Assembly: GCF_026625565.1 (NCBI RefSeq)
Contig: NZ_CP112998.1
Span: 1,862,501 to 1,926,500, forward strand
From: Dyadobacter pollutisoli
GTDB taxonomy: Bacteria; Bacteroidota; Bacteroidia; Cytophagales; Spirosomataceae
Direction: 5' to 3'
DNA: 64,000 bases
Shown here: positions 17,422-27,600 of the stretch, piece after piece
How the letters are laid out: every line of letters begins with the position of its first letter
Position numbering within the stretch: the stretch's first letter is position 1
Program-made: the position numbers and the translations under genes
The notes under the pieces: model-generated
The model's input: the letters and a program-made list of their open reading frames with translations, nothing else
What the model was told of the DNA's origin: nothing
Database searches by the model: none

Positions 17422-18528
17422 ATGGAAACCGTGAAAAGCAGTTTATTCGACAAATCATTATTGAATGGCCACAAGCTGAATAACCGGCTTGTAGTAGCCC
17501 CGATGACGCGACATAGCGCCACCGCAGAAGGCATTCCCACAGAAGAAATGGCCCATTACTATGAGGATTTTGCCAAAGGTGGGTTTAGTATGATCATTAC
17601 AGAAGGCACTTACACCGACGAGTTTTTCAGTCGCACGGATGCTCACCAGCCGGGAATTGTAAATGACAGCCAGCTACGTGCCTGGGCGAAGGTGGTTGAG
17701 CAGGTGCATGCGCATGACTCGCTCATTATAGCTCAGCTAATGCACGGAGGAGCATTATCGCAATATATCGAAAGCACCATTGCGCCTTCGGCAGTACAGC
17801 CTATCGGGAACTTTTACTTTCCCAGGGAAATGAATGCTGATGATTTCTACCGGGTCAAAGAGGGTTATATCAAGGCGGCCATTCATGCACAGATTGCTGG
17901 TTTTGATGGTATTGAGATCCACGCGGCGAATGGCTACCTTTTTGATCAGTTTATTACCGAGCATACCAATCAGCGTACCGATCGATATGGCGGCAGTGTC
18001 AGAAACCGGCTGCGGTTTTTAATGGAGGTTTTTCAGGCGGTCAAGGAAGTGGTGCCGGCTCATTTCATTGTGGGCATCCGTGTTTCCGAAAGTAAAGTCA
18101 ATGATCTTACCTACCGCTGGCCGGGAGGATCTGAAACAGCGACGGAAATATTTCAGGTTTTAAGTGAAATAAAGCCAGGGTACCTGCATATCGCGGCCGA
18201 GGGCGGCCGCTGGGATAGGGAATGTTTGTACCCGGACGGGCTCTCGTCTACCGGTATCGCTAAAAAGCTAACAGGTGTGCCCGTGATTGCAAACGGTGGT
18301 ATGCACGATGTGAAACTGGCCGAGTCGCTGATCAGCGGCGATCAGGCCGATTTGATATCCATTGGCCGTGCCGCCATTGCGAGTCCGGATTGGCCCAGAT
18401 TGATAGAAGCAGGGGAGCAGGTCATTCCTTTTTTCAAAGATCTTATCAAACCCAGTCTGACCCTTTCCCACACTAGGAAGGTGCTTCATGACTACAAACT
18501 GCGTTTGGAGATCGAAACTCCGCTGTAA
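17422..18528 (+). CDS. Alkene reductase / NADH:flavin oxidoreductase (old yellow enzyme family)
   Basis: FMN-dependent TIM-barrel enzyme of 368 residues that reduces activated C=C bonds (enones, nitro compounds, electrophiles) using NAD(P)H in the cytoplasm. Hallmarks are the N-terminal NRLVVAPMTRHSA, the substrate-binding loop GFDGIEIHAANGYLFDQF, the signature RTDRYGGSVRNRLRF, and the FMN-phosphate region VIANGGM and DLISIGRAAIASPDWP. Length is normal for the family. It follows the Crp-like regulator and probably responds to electrophile stress under its control (inference). The gene is convergent with the MBOAT gene, with a tandem repeat between. Confidence 0.94.
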   Translation: METVKSSLFDKSLLNGHKLNNRLVVAPMTRHSATAEGIPTEEMAHYYEDFAKGGFSMIITEGTYTDEFFSRTDAHQPGIVNDSQLRAWAKVVEQVHAHDSLIIAQLMHGGALSQYIESTIAPSAVQPIGNFYFPREMNADDFYRVKEGYIKAAIHAQIAGFDGIEIHAANGYLFDQFITEHTNQRTDRYGGSVRNRLRFLMEVFQAVKEVVPAHFIVGIRVSESKVNDLTYRWPGGSETATEIFQVLSEIKPGYLHIAAEGGRWDRECLYPDGLSSTGIAKKLTGVPVIANGGMHDVKLAESLISGDQADLISIGRAAIASPDWPRLIEAGEQVIPFFKDLIKPSLTLSHTRKVLHDYKLRLEIETPL

Positions 18529-18550
18529 CAATGGAAATCAGCCGAGTTTC

Positions 18551-18595
18551 GATTCCCGGAGTACCGACTCCCGGAGTACCGACTCCCGGAATCGC
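18551..18595. repeat. 15-bp tandem repeat, three units
   Basis: Units are GATTCCCGGAGTACC, GACTCCCGGAGTACC and GACTCCCGGAATCGC. Each GGAGTACCGACTCC junction is itself a small hairpin (stem GGAGT/ACTCC), so the array can fold and may act as a terminator between the convergent reductase and MBOAT genes. Confidence 0.75.
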
Positions 18596-18600
18596 TATTT

Positions 18601-20067
18601 TCAGAATTGGAAATAAATAAATGAGCTGGTGCTTTTTTGGGTCAGAATGATCAGTATCAGCATTACCGCCCAGGCAGTGCCGGAAAACCACCAGGGTAAA
18701 CTGGTAAACAAACTTTTTACTGACTTGTCGCGCATCGACCAATGGAAGCTTAGCAGGCCAATGGTTACGAGCGCGACTTTCAGCATATCAGGTGTGGAAA
18801 GCATTTTGGGACCCTGGGTGATCACGCCGAACATACATAACAGCATCCGCATCGCCGAACCAAAATCAGGGGAACGGAAGAATACCCAGGTAATGTTGAC
18901 GAGTAAAAAAGTGATGAGCGCAAGCAGGAAATTGCTCAGGTTTTTACTGCGAACGGGTATGAGCGTAGCCTGAATGATTACTCCTTCGGCCACCATTGGC
19001 GCTGACTTGCGCGACCAGCTTCTGAACAGCCTTTCAATGCATAGGAAAATGCCGTGAAGACCGCCCCAGATGACGAAATTCCAGGACGCTCCGTGCCATA
19101 GACCACCCAATAACATTGTGATCATCAAATTCACGTAGGTACGGAAACTCCCTGACCGGTTACCACCCAATGGAATGTACAGGTAATCCCTGAGCCAGGT
19201 CGACAGGGTAATGTGCCACCGGCGCCAGAAATCGGAGAAACCAATCGCTGCATAAGGATAACGGAAATTTTCGGGCAATGTAAAGCCGAGACACAATGAT
19301 ACGCCGATCGCGCAGGTAGAATAGCCGCCAAAATCACAGAAGATCTGCGCGGAAAAAGCCAGTACCGCAGACCAGGCATCCAATGGATTAACCGGAAAGG
19401 GGAGTCCAAAGATAAAGTCTGCGGGCTCGGACATCCAGCCATCAGCAATGACTACTTTGAGAAATAAGCCCAATGTGAGCAGAAACAATCCCCATACCAT
19501 TTGTTCGGAAGTGGCCTTGCGGGGTGTTTTGAACTGCGGTATCAGGTCTTCCGGGCGAACGATCGGGCCGGCCACCAGGTGCGGGAAATAGGTGACAAAT
19601 AGCGCGAAGTTCAAAAAGGAAGGCTCGGGAGCGAACTTGCGGCGGTATACGTCGATGGTGTAAGACAATGTTACAAACGTGTAAAAAGATATCCCAACCG
19701 GTAAAATGATGTCCGGTTTTGCAGCCTGATATGCAATGCCCATGCTGTTGAGCAATGCTGTGAAGTTTTCCAGCAAAAAGCCGCCATATTTAAAGTAGCT
19801 GAGCATTCCAAGGTTTAACAATAAGCTGACGGTCAGCCAAAGTTTACGCATTAGCTTTTCCTCTGTTACGGCTATTTGTCTGGCCATGAAATAGTCGACT
19901 ACGGTAGATAGCCATAGCAAAAGAATGAATGGGGGATTCCAGAGTGCGTAAAAAAGATAGCTGGCAATCAGCAGATTGATTTTTTTGACTTTCCAGGAGA
20001 AAGGAAGGTTGTGCAGAACGAGCAACAGCACGAAAAACAATACGAAAGTGTACGAGTTGAATACCAT
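18601..20067 (-). CDS. MBOAT-family O-acyltransferase (DltB/AlgI-like)
   Basis: Polytopic inner-membrane protein of 488 residues that moves acyl, usually acetyl, groups across the membrane for O-acetylation of an extracellular polymer. The start chosen is ATG 20067 (MVFNSYTFVLFF); an upstream in-frame start would overlap the preceding gene. Family motifs are visible: FPHLVAGPIVRPEDLIPQF, FWRRWHITLSTWLRDYLYIP and the active-site region GGLWHGASWNFVIWG with His325. It begins 10 bases after the SGNH-like gene stop, forming a two-gene unit like AlgI/AlgJ or PatA/PatB. The acceptor (exopolysaccharide or cell wall) is unknown. Confidence 0.93.
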   Translation of the reverse strand: MVFNSYTFVLFFVLLLVLHNLPFSWKVKKINLLIASYLFYALWNPPFILLLWLSTVVDYFMARQIAVTEEKLMRKLWLTVSLLLNLGMLSYFKYGGFLLENFTALLNSMGIAYQAAKPDIILPVGISFYTFVTLSYTIDVYRRKFAPEPSFLNFALFVTYFPHLVAGPIVRPEDLIPQFKTPRKATSEQMVWGLFLLTLGLFLKVVIADGWMSEPADFIFGLPFPVNPLDAWSAVLAFSAQIFCDFGGYSTCAIGVSLCLGFTLPENFRYPYAAIGFSDFWRRWHITLSTWLRDYLYIPLGGNRSGSFRTYVNLMITMLLGGLWHGASWNFVIWGGLHGIFLCIERLFRSWSRKSAPMVAEGVIIQATLIPVRSKNLSNFLLALITFLLVNITWVFFRSPDFGSAMRMLLCMFGVITQGPKMLSTPDMLKVALVTIGLLSFHWSMRDKSVKSLFTSLPWWFSGTAWAVMLILIILTQKSTSSFIYFQF

Positions 20068-20077
20068 GTCTGTGTTG

Positions 20078-21133
20078 TTAGGGGTGATTTGAAGTCGGGG
20101 ATTTCTGTAAAGTCCAATGTGTTTTCGCCTCAATGATCTTGATCAGGTCCGCGGTAAATGGCTTTGTATCAGCAGGCGCAAGGTGCGACCAGTCCGGACA
20201 TACATACTTTGATAGTTCGGGGTAGTCTTCGAAATGAATGCCTTGTGAGCCTGTTTCAAGCAGCAGCCGGTCCCAGTATTCTTTACGCGGAAAGGACTTT
20301 TGTTCGGCCGCCAGCGCCGGGTTGGACACGGGCATTTTGAGAAACAGTACCTGACCGCCCCGTGCGTTGATTTTATCGACATTCACCTTGACAGAGTGGA
20401 TAATACCGCTAAGGGTATCACCCCCGACACCCTTTTTGTTACTGAGCATGCCGAGGTAGGACCAAACATACTGCACACCATGCTGAACTGCGGTATCCGC
20501 CATGAAATCTTTACTAAAAATCTCCTGGCGGTTTGGATTGGTATAACCCGTCCGAATCGGGAAATTAGGGAAGACAAAAACGCCAGCGCGACTCTCGATC
20601 GGCAACCTTTTGAGTAGAGAATTGAGCGAAAACCGTTCTTCATCCAAAAACAGCAAGTTAGATTCCAGGTGCTGGTTCATGTAAAAACTGGCTTGCTGCG
20701 ATAGCGACCATTTTGGATAAGCTTTGAGTCGTTTGTTGGCTTCAATTTCCATGGGTGATCCCTCGCCGGAAAAGAAGAGGCCTTCTACCACTCCGACCAG
20801 CAGTGTTCCCTTAAATTCCGGATCATTGGCCAAGTCGCGGAGAATAGGCCGGGGAGAAGTGCCCACCAATGCAAGTTGTACAGGTTTTTCGCCAGTTTGT
20901 TGCTCCCATTGTGTTTGATCGATATCGAACTTCACCCTGGAAGAGCCGATGATCACTGGCCGGGCGGGTGTTGTATTGTAGATCCTTTTTCGGGTAAAAG
21001 CCCAAAGACTTTCGTCGTCATTGTAGGAAAGATCAAATCCCTGGCTTCGCCAGTAAGATTCCCAGCCGATTACAAACAGCAAGACCAGGGCAAACGCCAG
21101 CCAACCGGCTTTCAGGTAGTCAGAAGTTTTCAT
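20078..21133 (-). CDS. SGNH/AlgJ-like O-acetylation partner protein
   Basis: Membrane-anchored periplasmic protein of 351 residues; start ATG 21133 (MKTSDYLKAGW). One N-terminal helix (about residues 9-25) anchors a domain with a GSSR nucleophile block (residues 63-66, VIIGSSRVKFDID) and a C-terminal DWSHLAPADT block, matching the Ser and Asp-x-x-His positions of SGNH hydrolases/acetyltransferases. It likely accepts the acyl group exported by the MBOAT protein encoded directly downstream and puts it on a polymer. Overall similarity to AlgJ is weak by eye; the call rests on motifs and operon context. Confidence 0.75.
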   Translation of the reverse strand: MKTSDYLKAGWLAFALVLLFVIGWESYWRSQGFDLSYNDDESLWAFTRKRIYNTTPARPVIIGSSRVKFDIDQTQWEQQTGEKPVQLALVGTSPRPILRDLANDPEFKGTLLVGVVEGLFFSGEGSPMEIEANKRLKAYPKWSLSQQASFYMNQHLESNLLFLDEERFSLNSLLKRLPIESRAGVFVFPNFPIRTGYTNPNRQEIFSKDFMADTAVQHGVQYVWSYLGMLSNKKGVGGDTLSGIIHSVKVNVDKINARGGQVLFLKMPVSNPALAAEQKSFPRKEYWDRLLLETGSQGIHFEDYPELSKYVCPDWSHLAPADTKPFTADLIKIIEAKTHWTLQKSPTSNHP

Positions 21134-21284
21134 ACTAAATGGAGCTGATATTGAGTATATAAATGATAAGTAACTATGTAACAATTTGTTTTTCAGTTAC
21201 TTAAAATAAATATAATCAATGTGGTCCCGATTGGTTCAGTATGTCGCTTTGAAGTCTTTGATTTTTTATTAAGCGGTATTTTCT

Positions 21285-21343
21285 TGCCACGAATGCGCGA
21301 ATGAGCACGAATCCCATTCGTGTCAATTCGCGCATTCGTGGCA
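21285..21343. repeat. 59-bp nested palindrome with CACGAAT core
   Basis: The outer arms (21285-21302 and 21326-21343) are perfect 18-base inverted repeats, TGCCACGAATGCGCGAAT and its complement. Inside them CACGAAT (21306-21312) pairs with ATTCGTG (21316-21322) around CCC. The element occupies the gap between the start of the SGNH-like gene and the end of the GH32 gene, and is followed by A-rich sequence. It could terminate the GH32 transcript or be a dispersed repeat. Confidence 0.85.
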
Positions 21344-21374
21344 TTAAAAAATTGGAACTAGATCAATGCAATTT

Positions 21375-22901
21375 CTATTTTCCCTGAGCAGATTTTGTTT
21401 CGGGTTGTAAAACCGAATAGCCAAGCTTTTTCAGGGTAGTTCCAGATATAGATTTAATATACAATTTGGACATTTTCGAATCGGGGAAAAAGATGTCTGT
21501 CATTGGTGTAAGTCCGCCGTCTGCAAAGAGCTCGACCGAGGCGGCATCGGCAATCAGGGTCAGGTCCATGGTGGGGTCTTTTGATAACCTCGGTGCCGTA
21601 TGTTTTTGCCCAAATCCTTTCTCAAAGTCAATCTTCCCGGACTTGGACCGGTCAATGTAGTACTGATTGGTGGCCTTGTCATATCCGACAACCAGCTCGT
21701 TACCTTCGTTATTGGCCAAAACAATTGAAAAGTCAGCAGTATTTTTCGTTTCCAGTTCCAGACGAAAAAGTCCGGTACTGTTCTTTGTCTTTTCCGTCAG
21801 ATCAAGCTGGCCCTGTACTTTTACATTTTGCTCATTAAAACCGGTGGAACGCAACACGTCCAGCTCTTTTACAGGAGTCGAGGTGAGATAAATTTCTTTA
21901 CCAACCGTTTTTAAACCAAGCTCCCTGGCGATGGTACATGCACTGCGCCACGGGTGAGTTGGTACCAGGTTGGCATATTGCCAGTTGCTCATCCATCCCA
22001 TCATTAACATGCGGCTGCCGGTATTTGAGAATGTTACGGATGCATAGTTATCTGTTCCAAAATCAAGCCATTTTGTTTCTTTGGAGTAAGGTTTGAAAGT
22101 TTTCCCATCAAAATCCCCCAAAAAATACTGTCCCGCTGATCCCTGGTTCGGCCCACCCGGATTGATGTTGACGATCAAAACCCATACCTGCTTTCCGTTG
22201 TGCTGGATTGGAAACAAATCAGGACATTCCCAAACACCGCCATGTGCTCCCGCATCGACGCCAAAATCGCTTTCGCGGACCCAGGATTTAAGATCCGGAG
22301 ACGAATAAAATGTCACCCTGTCTTTGGTCGCCAACGTCATGATCCATTTTTTTTGCGGTTCAAACCAGCTTACTTTCGGGTCGCGGAAATCACTGATACC
22401 AGGGTTTTGTAAAACAGGATTGCCGCTATATTTGGTCCAGGTTTTTCCGTCGTCCAGACTATAAGCAAGGCTCTGATATTCATGTTTGCCGGTTTCCAGC
22501 TTTTCAAGAACCGGGTTATGATGGGTGAAAATTGCAACCAGCGGAAACTTCCCGTCCTTGCCAAATCCAGAGGTGTTATGCACGTCAGCCACCGCGCTTC
22601 CTGAAAAAATGTATCCCAGGCTATCCGGGTACAGGGCAATGGGTTGTTCGTCCCAACTCACCATATCTTTGCTCGTCGCATGTCCCCAGTGCATGGGCCC
22701 CCATATTTTATCATTGGGATAATACTGGAAGAACAAATGAAAAATGCCATTGTGGTAAACCATCCCGTTTGGATCATTCATCCAGTTGGCTTTCGGCGAA
22801 AAATGAAATTCCGGGCGGTATTTTTCTCTCAGATCCTGCGCATTTAAACCGGAAGTTAAGATAGCGCAGAATAAAAGCGGTATGATGATGGATTTCTTCA
22901 T
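21375..22901 (-). CDS. Glycoside hydrolase family 32 fructanase (levanase/inulinase type)
   Basis: Exported enzyme of 508 residues that hydrolyses beta-fructosidic bonds in levan, inulin or sucrose and releases fructose. A signal peptide ends near LTSGLNAQ (residue 22); there is no lipobox, so it is probably periplasmic. The five-blade propeller carries the three family residues: nucleophile Asp43 in WMNDPNG, transition-state stabiliser Asp174 in FRDPK and acid/base Glu225 in WECPD. A C-terminal beta-sandwich domain (about residues 370-500) completes the fold. It is the last gene of the fructan locus, 59 bases downstream of susD. Whether it is exo- or endo-acting cannot be told with certainty; the size and simple architecture suggest exo. 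Confidence 0.96.
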   Translation of the reverse strand: MKKSIIIPLLFCAILTSGLNAQDLREKYRPEFHFSPKANWMNDPNGMVYHNGIFHLFFQYYPNDKIWGPMHWGHATSKDMVSWDEQPIALYPDSLGYIFSGSAVADVHNTSGFGKDGKFPLVAIFTHHNPVLEKLETGKHEYQSLAYSLDDGKTWTKYSGNPVLQNPGISDFRDPKVSWFEPQKKWIMTLATKDRVTFYSSPDLKSWVRESDFGVDAGAHGGVWECPDLFPIQHNGKQVWVLIVNINPGGPNQGSAGQYFLGDFDGKTFKPYSKETKWLDFGTDNYASVTFSNTGSRMLMMGWMSNWQYANLVPTHPWRSACTIARELGLKTVGKEIYLTSTPVKELDVLRSTGFNEQNVKVQGQLDLTEKTKNSTGLFRLELETKNTADFSIVLANNEGNELVVGYDKATNQYYIDRSKSGKIDFEKGFGQKHTAPRLSKDPTMDLTLIADAASVELFADGGLTPMTDIFFPDSKMSKLYIKSISGTTLKKLGYSVLQPETKSAQGK

Positions 22902-22960
22902 TATTGAATGAACGGTTAACTACAATATTAATAAGATTATAATCAAAGATATGATAAATG

Positions 22961-24673
22961 CTAAAAACCCGGGTTTTGTTTATATAACCCTTTTGTAAAG
23001 CTGATCTCTCTTTGAGGGATTGGCAAATACTCGTCCCTGCCTGCGGTGAACTTGGCAGTCGCCAGAAATGGTCGTCTTGCTTTTTCTTTTTCCAGGTAAG
23101 CATTCAAGGTTTTTTCGGCGATGCCCCAGCGCACCAGGTCGAAGAAACGGGGGCTTTCGGTCGCAAATTCCAGCCTGCGTTCCCATTGCAATGCTTTCCG
23201 TGCATGATCCTGTGTCCAGCCAGCCGAGCTGTATTCTTTTACATTGTATTTGGAAGCAAATGTTCCGTCTGCTTTTTTCAATCGGCCGGTACTGGCAGCG
23301 GCGCGGCTGCGGATCTGGTTGATCAGCGGCAATGCCAGTGCCTGTTGTCCGAGTTCAATGTAAGCCTCTGCCTGCATGAGCAACACATCGTCATAGCGAA
23401 TGATATCAATGTTTTTGGACGAGCCAATGAATGGGCCCTCTTTATGGTACGACGAGCTGGTTGCCAGTTGCTGCTCTTTCATAGTGTGAAAAAAGCCATA
23501 CACTCCCGGATCGCGTATCCAGCTGTTGCTCAACGGCTTGGTGTTGTCATATTTGTAAGGGTGGCCGTCCACTCCAATGGTATGGTCTACTCGTGGGTCG
23601 ACGGTATCGGTATTGAAATCCACATTCTTATCATTGAAACTATCCATTTGTGGCAGCCCGTTTGCATCCGTTTTGTAAGAATTCGCCAGGTTTTGGCTAG
23701 GCTGATGAAATCCGCAGCAGCCGTATTGAGGCGCGCCATGCGGATAATTAAGGCCAGTCACATAACTGATCCGACCCACAGCCGTACCATCATTGATGCT
23801 GTATTGAATGGCAAAAATAGATTCCGGGCCATTCTCGGTTTCAGCGATAAAGTTCTCGGCAAAATCAGTCTGCAAGCGGTACTGCCCTGAACTGATCACT
23901 TGTTGGGTCAATGTCACTACTTCCTGCAGTCTGGTCTTGTTGATGCCTGTAACCTTGTGATTTGCATCCTGCTCGTAGGCCTGAAACAGCCTCAGCTTAG
24001 CCAGGTAGGCAGCTGCCGCCATTTTATTGGCCCTGCCGATCTGGGTTTGCTTCGCTGGCAGATTGTCTACGGCAAATTGAAAATCCTCACCGATTTTATT
24101 CCAAAGCTCGTCATTGGTATACTTCACATTGGATTCCAGCAAAATCTGATCACTGGTCAGATCCTCGGTAATGTAGGGAATGTTCTTGAAAAGCATTTTA
24201 AGCATAAAATGAGCATGTCCGCGCAGAAAATGCATTTCAGCCTGCCGCTCCTTTTTGAGTGGAAATTCAGCGTCGGTCAATGCGCTTAGACTGTTGAGCG
24301 CAGCATTTGCTCGTGAAATCGCTTTGTAAAAATTCTCCCAGGTATAAGGGTGCATCAGGCCCAGATCGGGGCGGGTAAGGTTATAATGTTCGTAAAAATC
24401 GATTTCGGCCACATCAGCGACCCCACCTCCGCCTTTGTAGGCATCGTCTGAGCGCACACTTCCGTACACCCACATACTGGTCATCGGGCCCACCATGTCA
24501 TCATTACCCACACCGGCGTAGGCGGCTGTCACCAGCGACTCAGCGCCGGAAGCGGATTTGATGTTATCAGAGGAAAGCAAACCCTTAGGTTCGTAGTCCA
24601 GGAAATCTTTGCAGGATGTGGCAGTCAATAGCCCGGCTGCGGCAATGAAATTATATATCAGTTTGGTTTTCAT
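22961..24673 (-). CDS. SusD/RagB-type nutrient-binding outer-membrane lipoprotein
   Basis: Surface-exposed lipoprotein of 570 residues that caps the SusC channel and binds oligosaccharide. The signal peptide ends with a lipobox giving Cys21 (LTATSCKDFLDYEPKG). The SusD-like N-terminal domain is seen in the block ASGAESLVTAAYAGVG, with TPR-like helices (EMHFLRGHAHFMLKMLF, AAAAYLAKLRLFQAYE) and the C-terminal RagB/SusD block QWERRLEFATESPRFFDLVRWG, ending YLPIPQREISFTKGLYKQNPGF-like sequence. It starts 19 bases after susC stops. In context it should bind fructo-oligosaccharides. Confidence 0.96.
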   Translation of the reverse strand: MKTKLIYNFIAAAGLLTATSCKDFLDYEPKGLLSSDNIKSASGAESLVTAAYAGVGNDDMVGPMTSMWVYGSVRSDDAYKGGGGVADVAEIDFYEHYNLTRPDLGLMHPYTWENFYKAISRANAALNSLSALTDAEFPLKKERQAEMHFLRGHAHFMLKMLFKNIPYITEDLTSDQILLESNVKYTNDELWNKIGEDFQFAVDNLPAKQTQIGRANKMAAAAYLAKLRLFQAYEQDANHKVTGINKTRLQEVVTLTQQVISSGQYRLQTDFAENFIAETENGPESIFAIQYSINDGTAVGRISYVTGLNYPHGAPQYGCCGFHQPSQNLANSYKTDANGLPQMDSFNDKNVDFNTDTVDPRVDHTIGVDGHPYKYDNTKPLSNSWIRDPGVYGFFHTMKEQQLATSSSYHKEGPFIGSSKNIDIIRYDDVLLMQAEAYIELGQQALALPLINQIRSRAAASTGRLKKADGTFASKYNVKEYSSAGWTQDHARKALQWERRLEFATESPRFFDLVRWGIAEKTLNAYLEKEKARRPFLATAKFTAGRDEYLPIPQREISFTKGLYKQNPGF

Positions 24674-24692
24674 GATCTTTTGCTTAAATATT

Positions 24693-27600
24693 TTAGAAAG
24701 AAATGTTTAGACCTGCTGTGATTGTCCTCGGGATCGGGATCGCGTTGATATCCGTCCGTTCGGGATCAGGGCCAGCAAAACTCTTGGATTTGATCAGAAA
24801 CAGGTTTTCTGCCATCACATATACACGGATCCTCTGCAGCTTGATCTTTTGTACCAGGTCGCTGCTCAGCGCATAACCCAGCTGCACATTTCTCAGCTTG
24901 AAATAGGAAGTATTGACATTGAAATAATCCGATGTCCGCGTCTCATTATTGGGATCAGACAGCGACAATGCAGGAACGCGGGAGCCGGTATTGGAAGGCG
25001 ACCAGGCGTCAAACACACCAGGGCCCACATTGTCGCGCCCGCGGATGAAGTTGTTGTAGAAAGTATAGGAATCAAATCCTTTTCTTCCGGCAATTCCTGA
25101 TCCGAAAATGGAAAGATCAAAGTTTTTGTAAAAAGCCTCTACTTTCACATTGTATTCAAATGCAGGCAATGTGGTTCCGAAAAATACCCGGTCCAGATCA
25201 TCGATCTTACCATCACCATTGGTGTCAACATAACGGATGCGGCCGGGGCCTGCACCAACCTGGCTCGGAGCGGCGTCCACTTCCTGCTGGCTCTGGAAAA
25301 GACCTGCTGTTTTGTAGCCAAACAGGTCAAACTGAGAATGTCCCAAAATAGTCTGTGTCGCATTGCCGGCATAAGCAGCCCTCACTTCTTCGGGCAGGGC
25401 AGTAATCTTGTCACGGAAACGGCTCACCCCGGCCATCACATTGTAAGTGAAATCACCTTTTGGCCGCGCATAATATCCTGCCGAAAACTCGAAACCATTA
25501 TTGCTTTTGGAAGCACCATTAAGTACCCTCAGCTGGCCTTCTCCCACAGCCGACGCAATCGGCGGGGTGATCAGAATGTCGCTTGTTTTACGGGTGAAGT
25601 AGTCGAATGAGCCTTGGATCATGCCGTCGAAGAACCCGAAATCAACACCGACATTGGCTTCGTCTGTTGTTTCCCATTTCAGGTTAGGGTTTGCGCCTTG
25701 AATCGATACAAAACCCGATGGCAAGTTGCCTGTATTGGCGCCATTGAGGTCATAAGCGGTTCCAATGTTGTAAAACTGATCGAAAAAGCCATTGTGACCG
25801 TTCGGAAACTGGGATTGCCTTGCGCCGTAGCGGGTATCATAAAGTCCAAAGCGGGCAAGGTCACCAATTTCCTGATTACCAACGCGGCCCACGCCAGCCC
25901 GCAGTTTCAGGTTGCTGATGTGTTTGACGCTTTGGAAAAACTGTTCCTTATCAATGCGCCAGCCGACCGATGCCGCGGGGAAAATACCATATGCATTTTC
26001 TGATCCAAAGCGCGAAGAACCGTCGCGACGGATCGTTATCGCAGCCAGGTACCGGTCCGAAAAGCCGTAGTCTACACGGGCAAATTGGGATAACAACCTG
26101 CTTCCTGAACCGCTGCCGGTCACATTGACATTACCTGTTCCGGCGTTTAACACAAAGTAATCTTCGGTCTGCACTGCGAAACCCTCTTTTCTGGCGATTT
26201 CATAATCCGAGTCATTTTTAATGGCTTCAATACCGGCCAGAAACTTGAAATGGTTATTGCCCAGGTCCATGTTGTAGCGGATCGTATTAGACCAGGTAAT
26301 GCTCAAATAGCGGTTCTGATCAATGGTGAGGCTGTTATTGGCCCGACCAAACGAACCCTCTTCGAACGATTGTTCAATGTTTTTGAAATAAAAGCTCGCA
26401 TTATCTGCACCCAAACTGGATTTGATAAACAGATTTTTGATCGGTTCAAACTCTGCAAACACATTACCAAACAATGTCAGGCGGTGTGCATTGTCCCATT
26501 TGTTGATCTCTTGCATATGCAGCGGATTGTTTCTGTCTGAGTAACCAGAGCCGATAGCGCCACCCCATGAGCCGTCTTTGGCATAAACGGGGATGGTAGG
26601 AGCGAGGGTAACGGCCAGTCCCGGTGTGAGCGCGCCGCCGATATCGGTAGAGGCCAGCGTTTCATTGGACGAAGTCACCTGCATATTTGCGCCAATTTTC
26701 AGTTTACCGTCAAATGCGCTTGTCAATGCATTGATACGCCCGCTGAGCTTGCCATAATCGGTGTAGCGGAGCATACCGGTGTTTTTGTAGTATCCCAAAT
26801 TGACCTGCAACGAGGAGTTTTTGTTACCACCCGAAATGGTCAGCTCGTTGTTGGTGACAATGCCGGTTTTGTACATTTCGGCTTGCCAGTCCGTATCTCC
26901 GGCGGGCATATTCGCGTTTCCACCGACCAATGGCTGTGCTTTCACGCTATTGAGCACAGGGTTGTTGAAATCTTTATTCCAATCAAATGAATACAATGCA
27001 CCATAACCGTCTTCGGGGTTCACACGGTCATTCACGGACGCCTGCCAGAGCGCACGGCCCCGGTCTGCGGCATTCAGCATTTTAAACCGCGCATATTTTT
27101 CAGATTGGGCCGAAACGCTGCTATTGAAGTCAATGTTGATCTTTCCATTGCTATTGGCCCCGTTTTTTGTAGTCACGATGATAACACCATTCGATGCCCG
27201 TGAACCATAAATGGAGGATGCCGATGCATCTTTCAAAACCTGAATGGATTCGATGGAATTAGGGTTTAACCCCTGAAAAACTTCGGGTCTTTTGGTAGGT
27301 ACCCCGTCGATAATATAGAGCGGATCGGTATTGCCGAGTGTGTTCGCACCGCGGATCAGGATGCGGGAGTTGGTACCGTTAGGTGAGCCGGTCTTTTCAA
27401 TGTATAACCCCGGAACGCGTCCCTGCAACGCCTGCATGGGGTTACCCGAGCTGATATTTTTCAATGGGGCCATATCTACGACCGCAATGGCACCAGTAAG
27501 GTCCTCCTTTTTGGAAGAAGTATAACCGACAACCACGACCTCGGAGAGATTTTTAGAATCGGCCTGCATGGTGACGTCTATGACCGACTTTGTTCCAATC

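Noticed and set aside
18551..18595. Tandem repeat considered as a CRISPR fragment
   Set aside because: Units are contiguous 15-mers with no spacers and no cas genes are near.
23012..23890. Open frame of 292 codons on the plus strand opposite susD
   Set aside because: Cys- and Val-rich translation with no domain; fully covered by the conserved SusD coding sequence.
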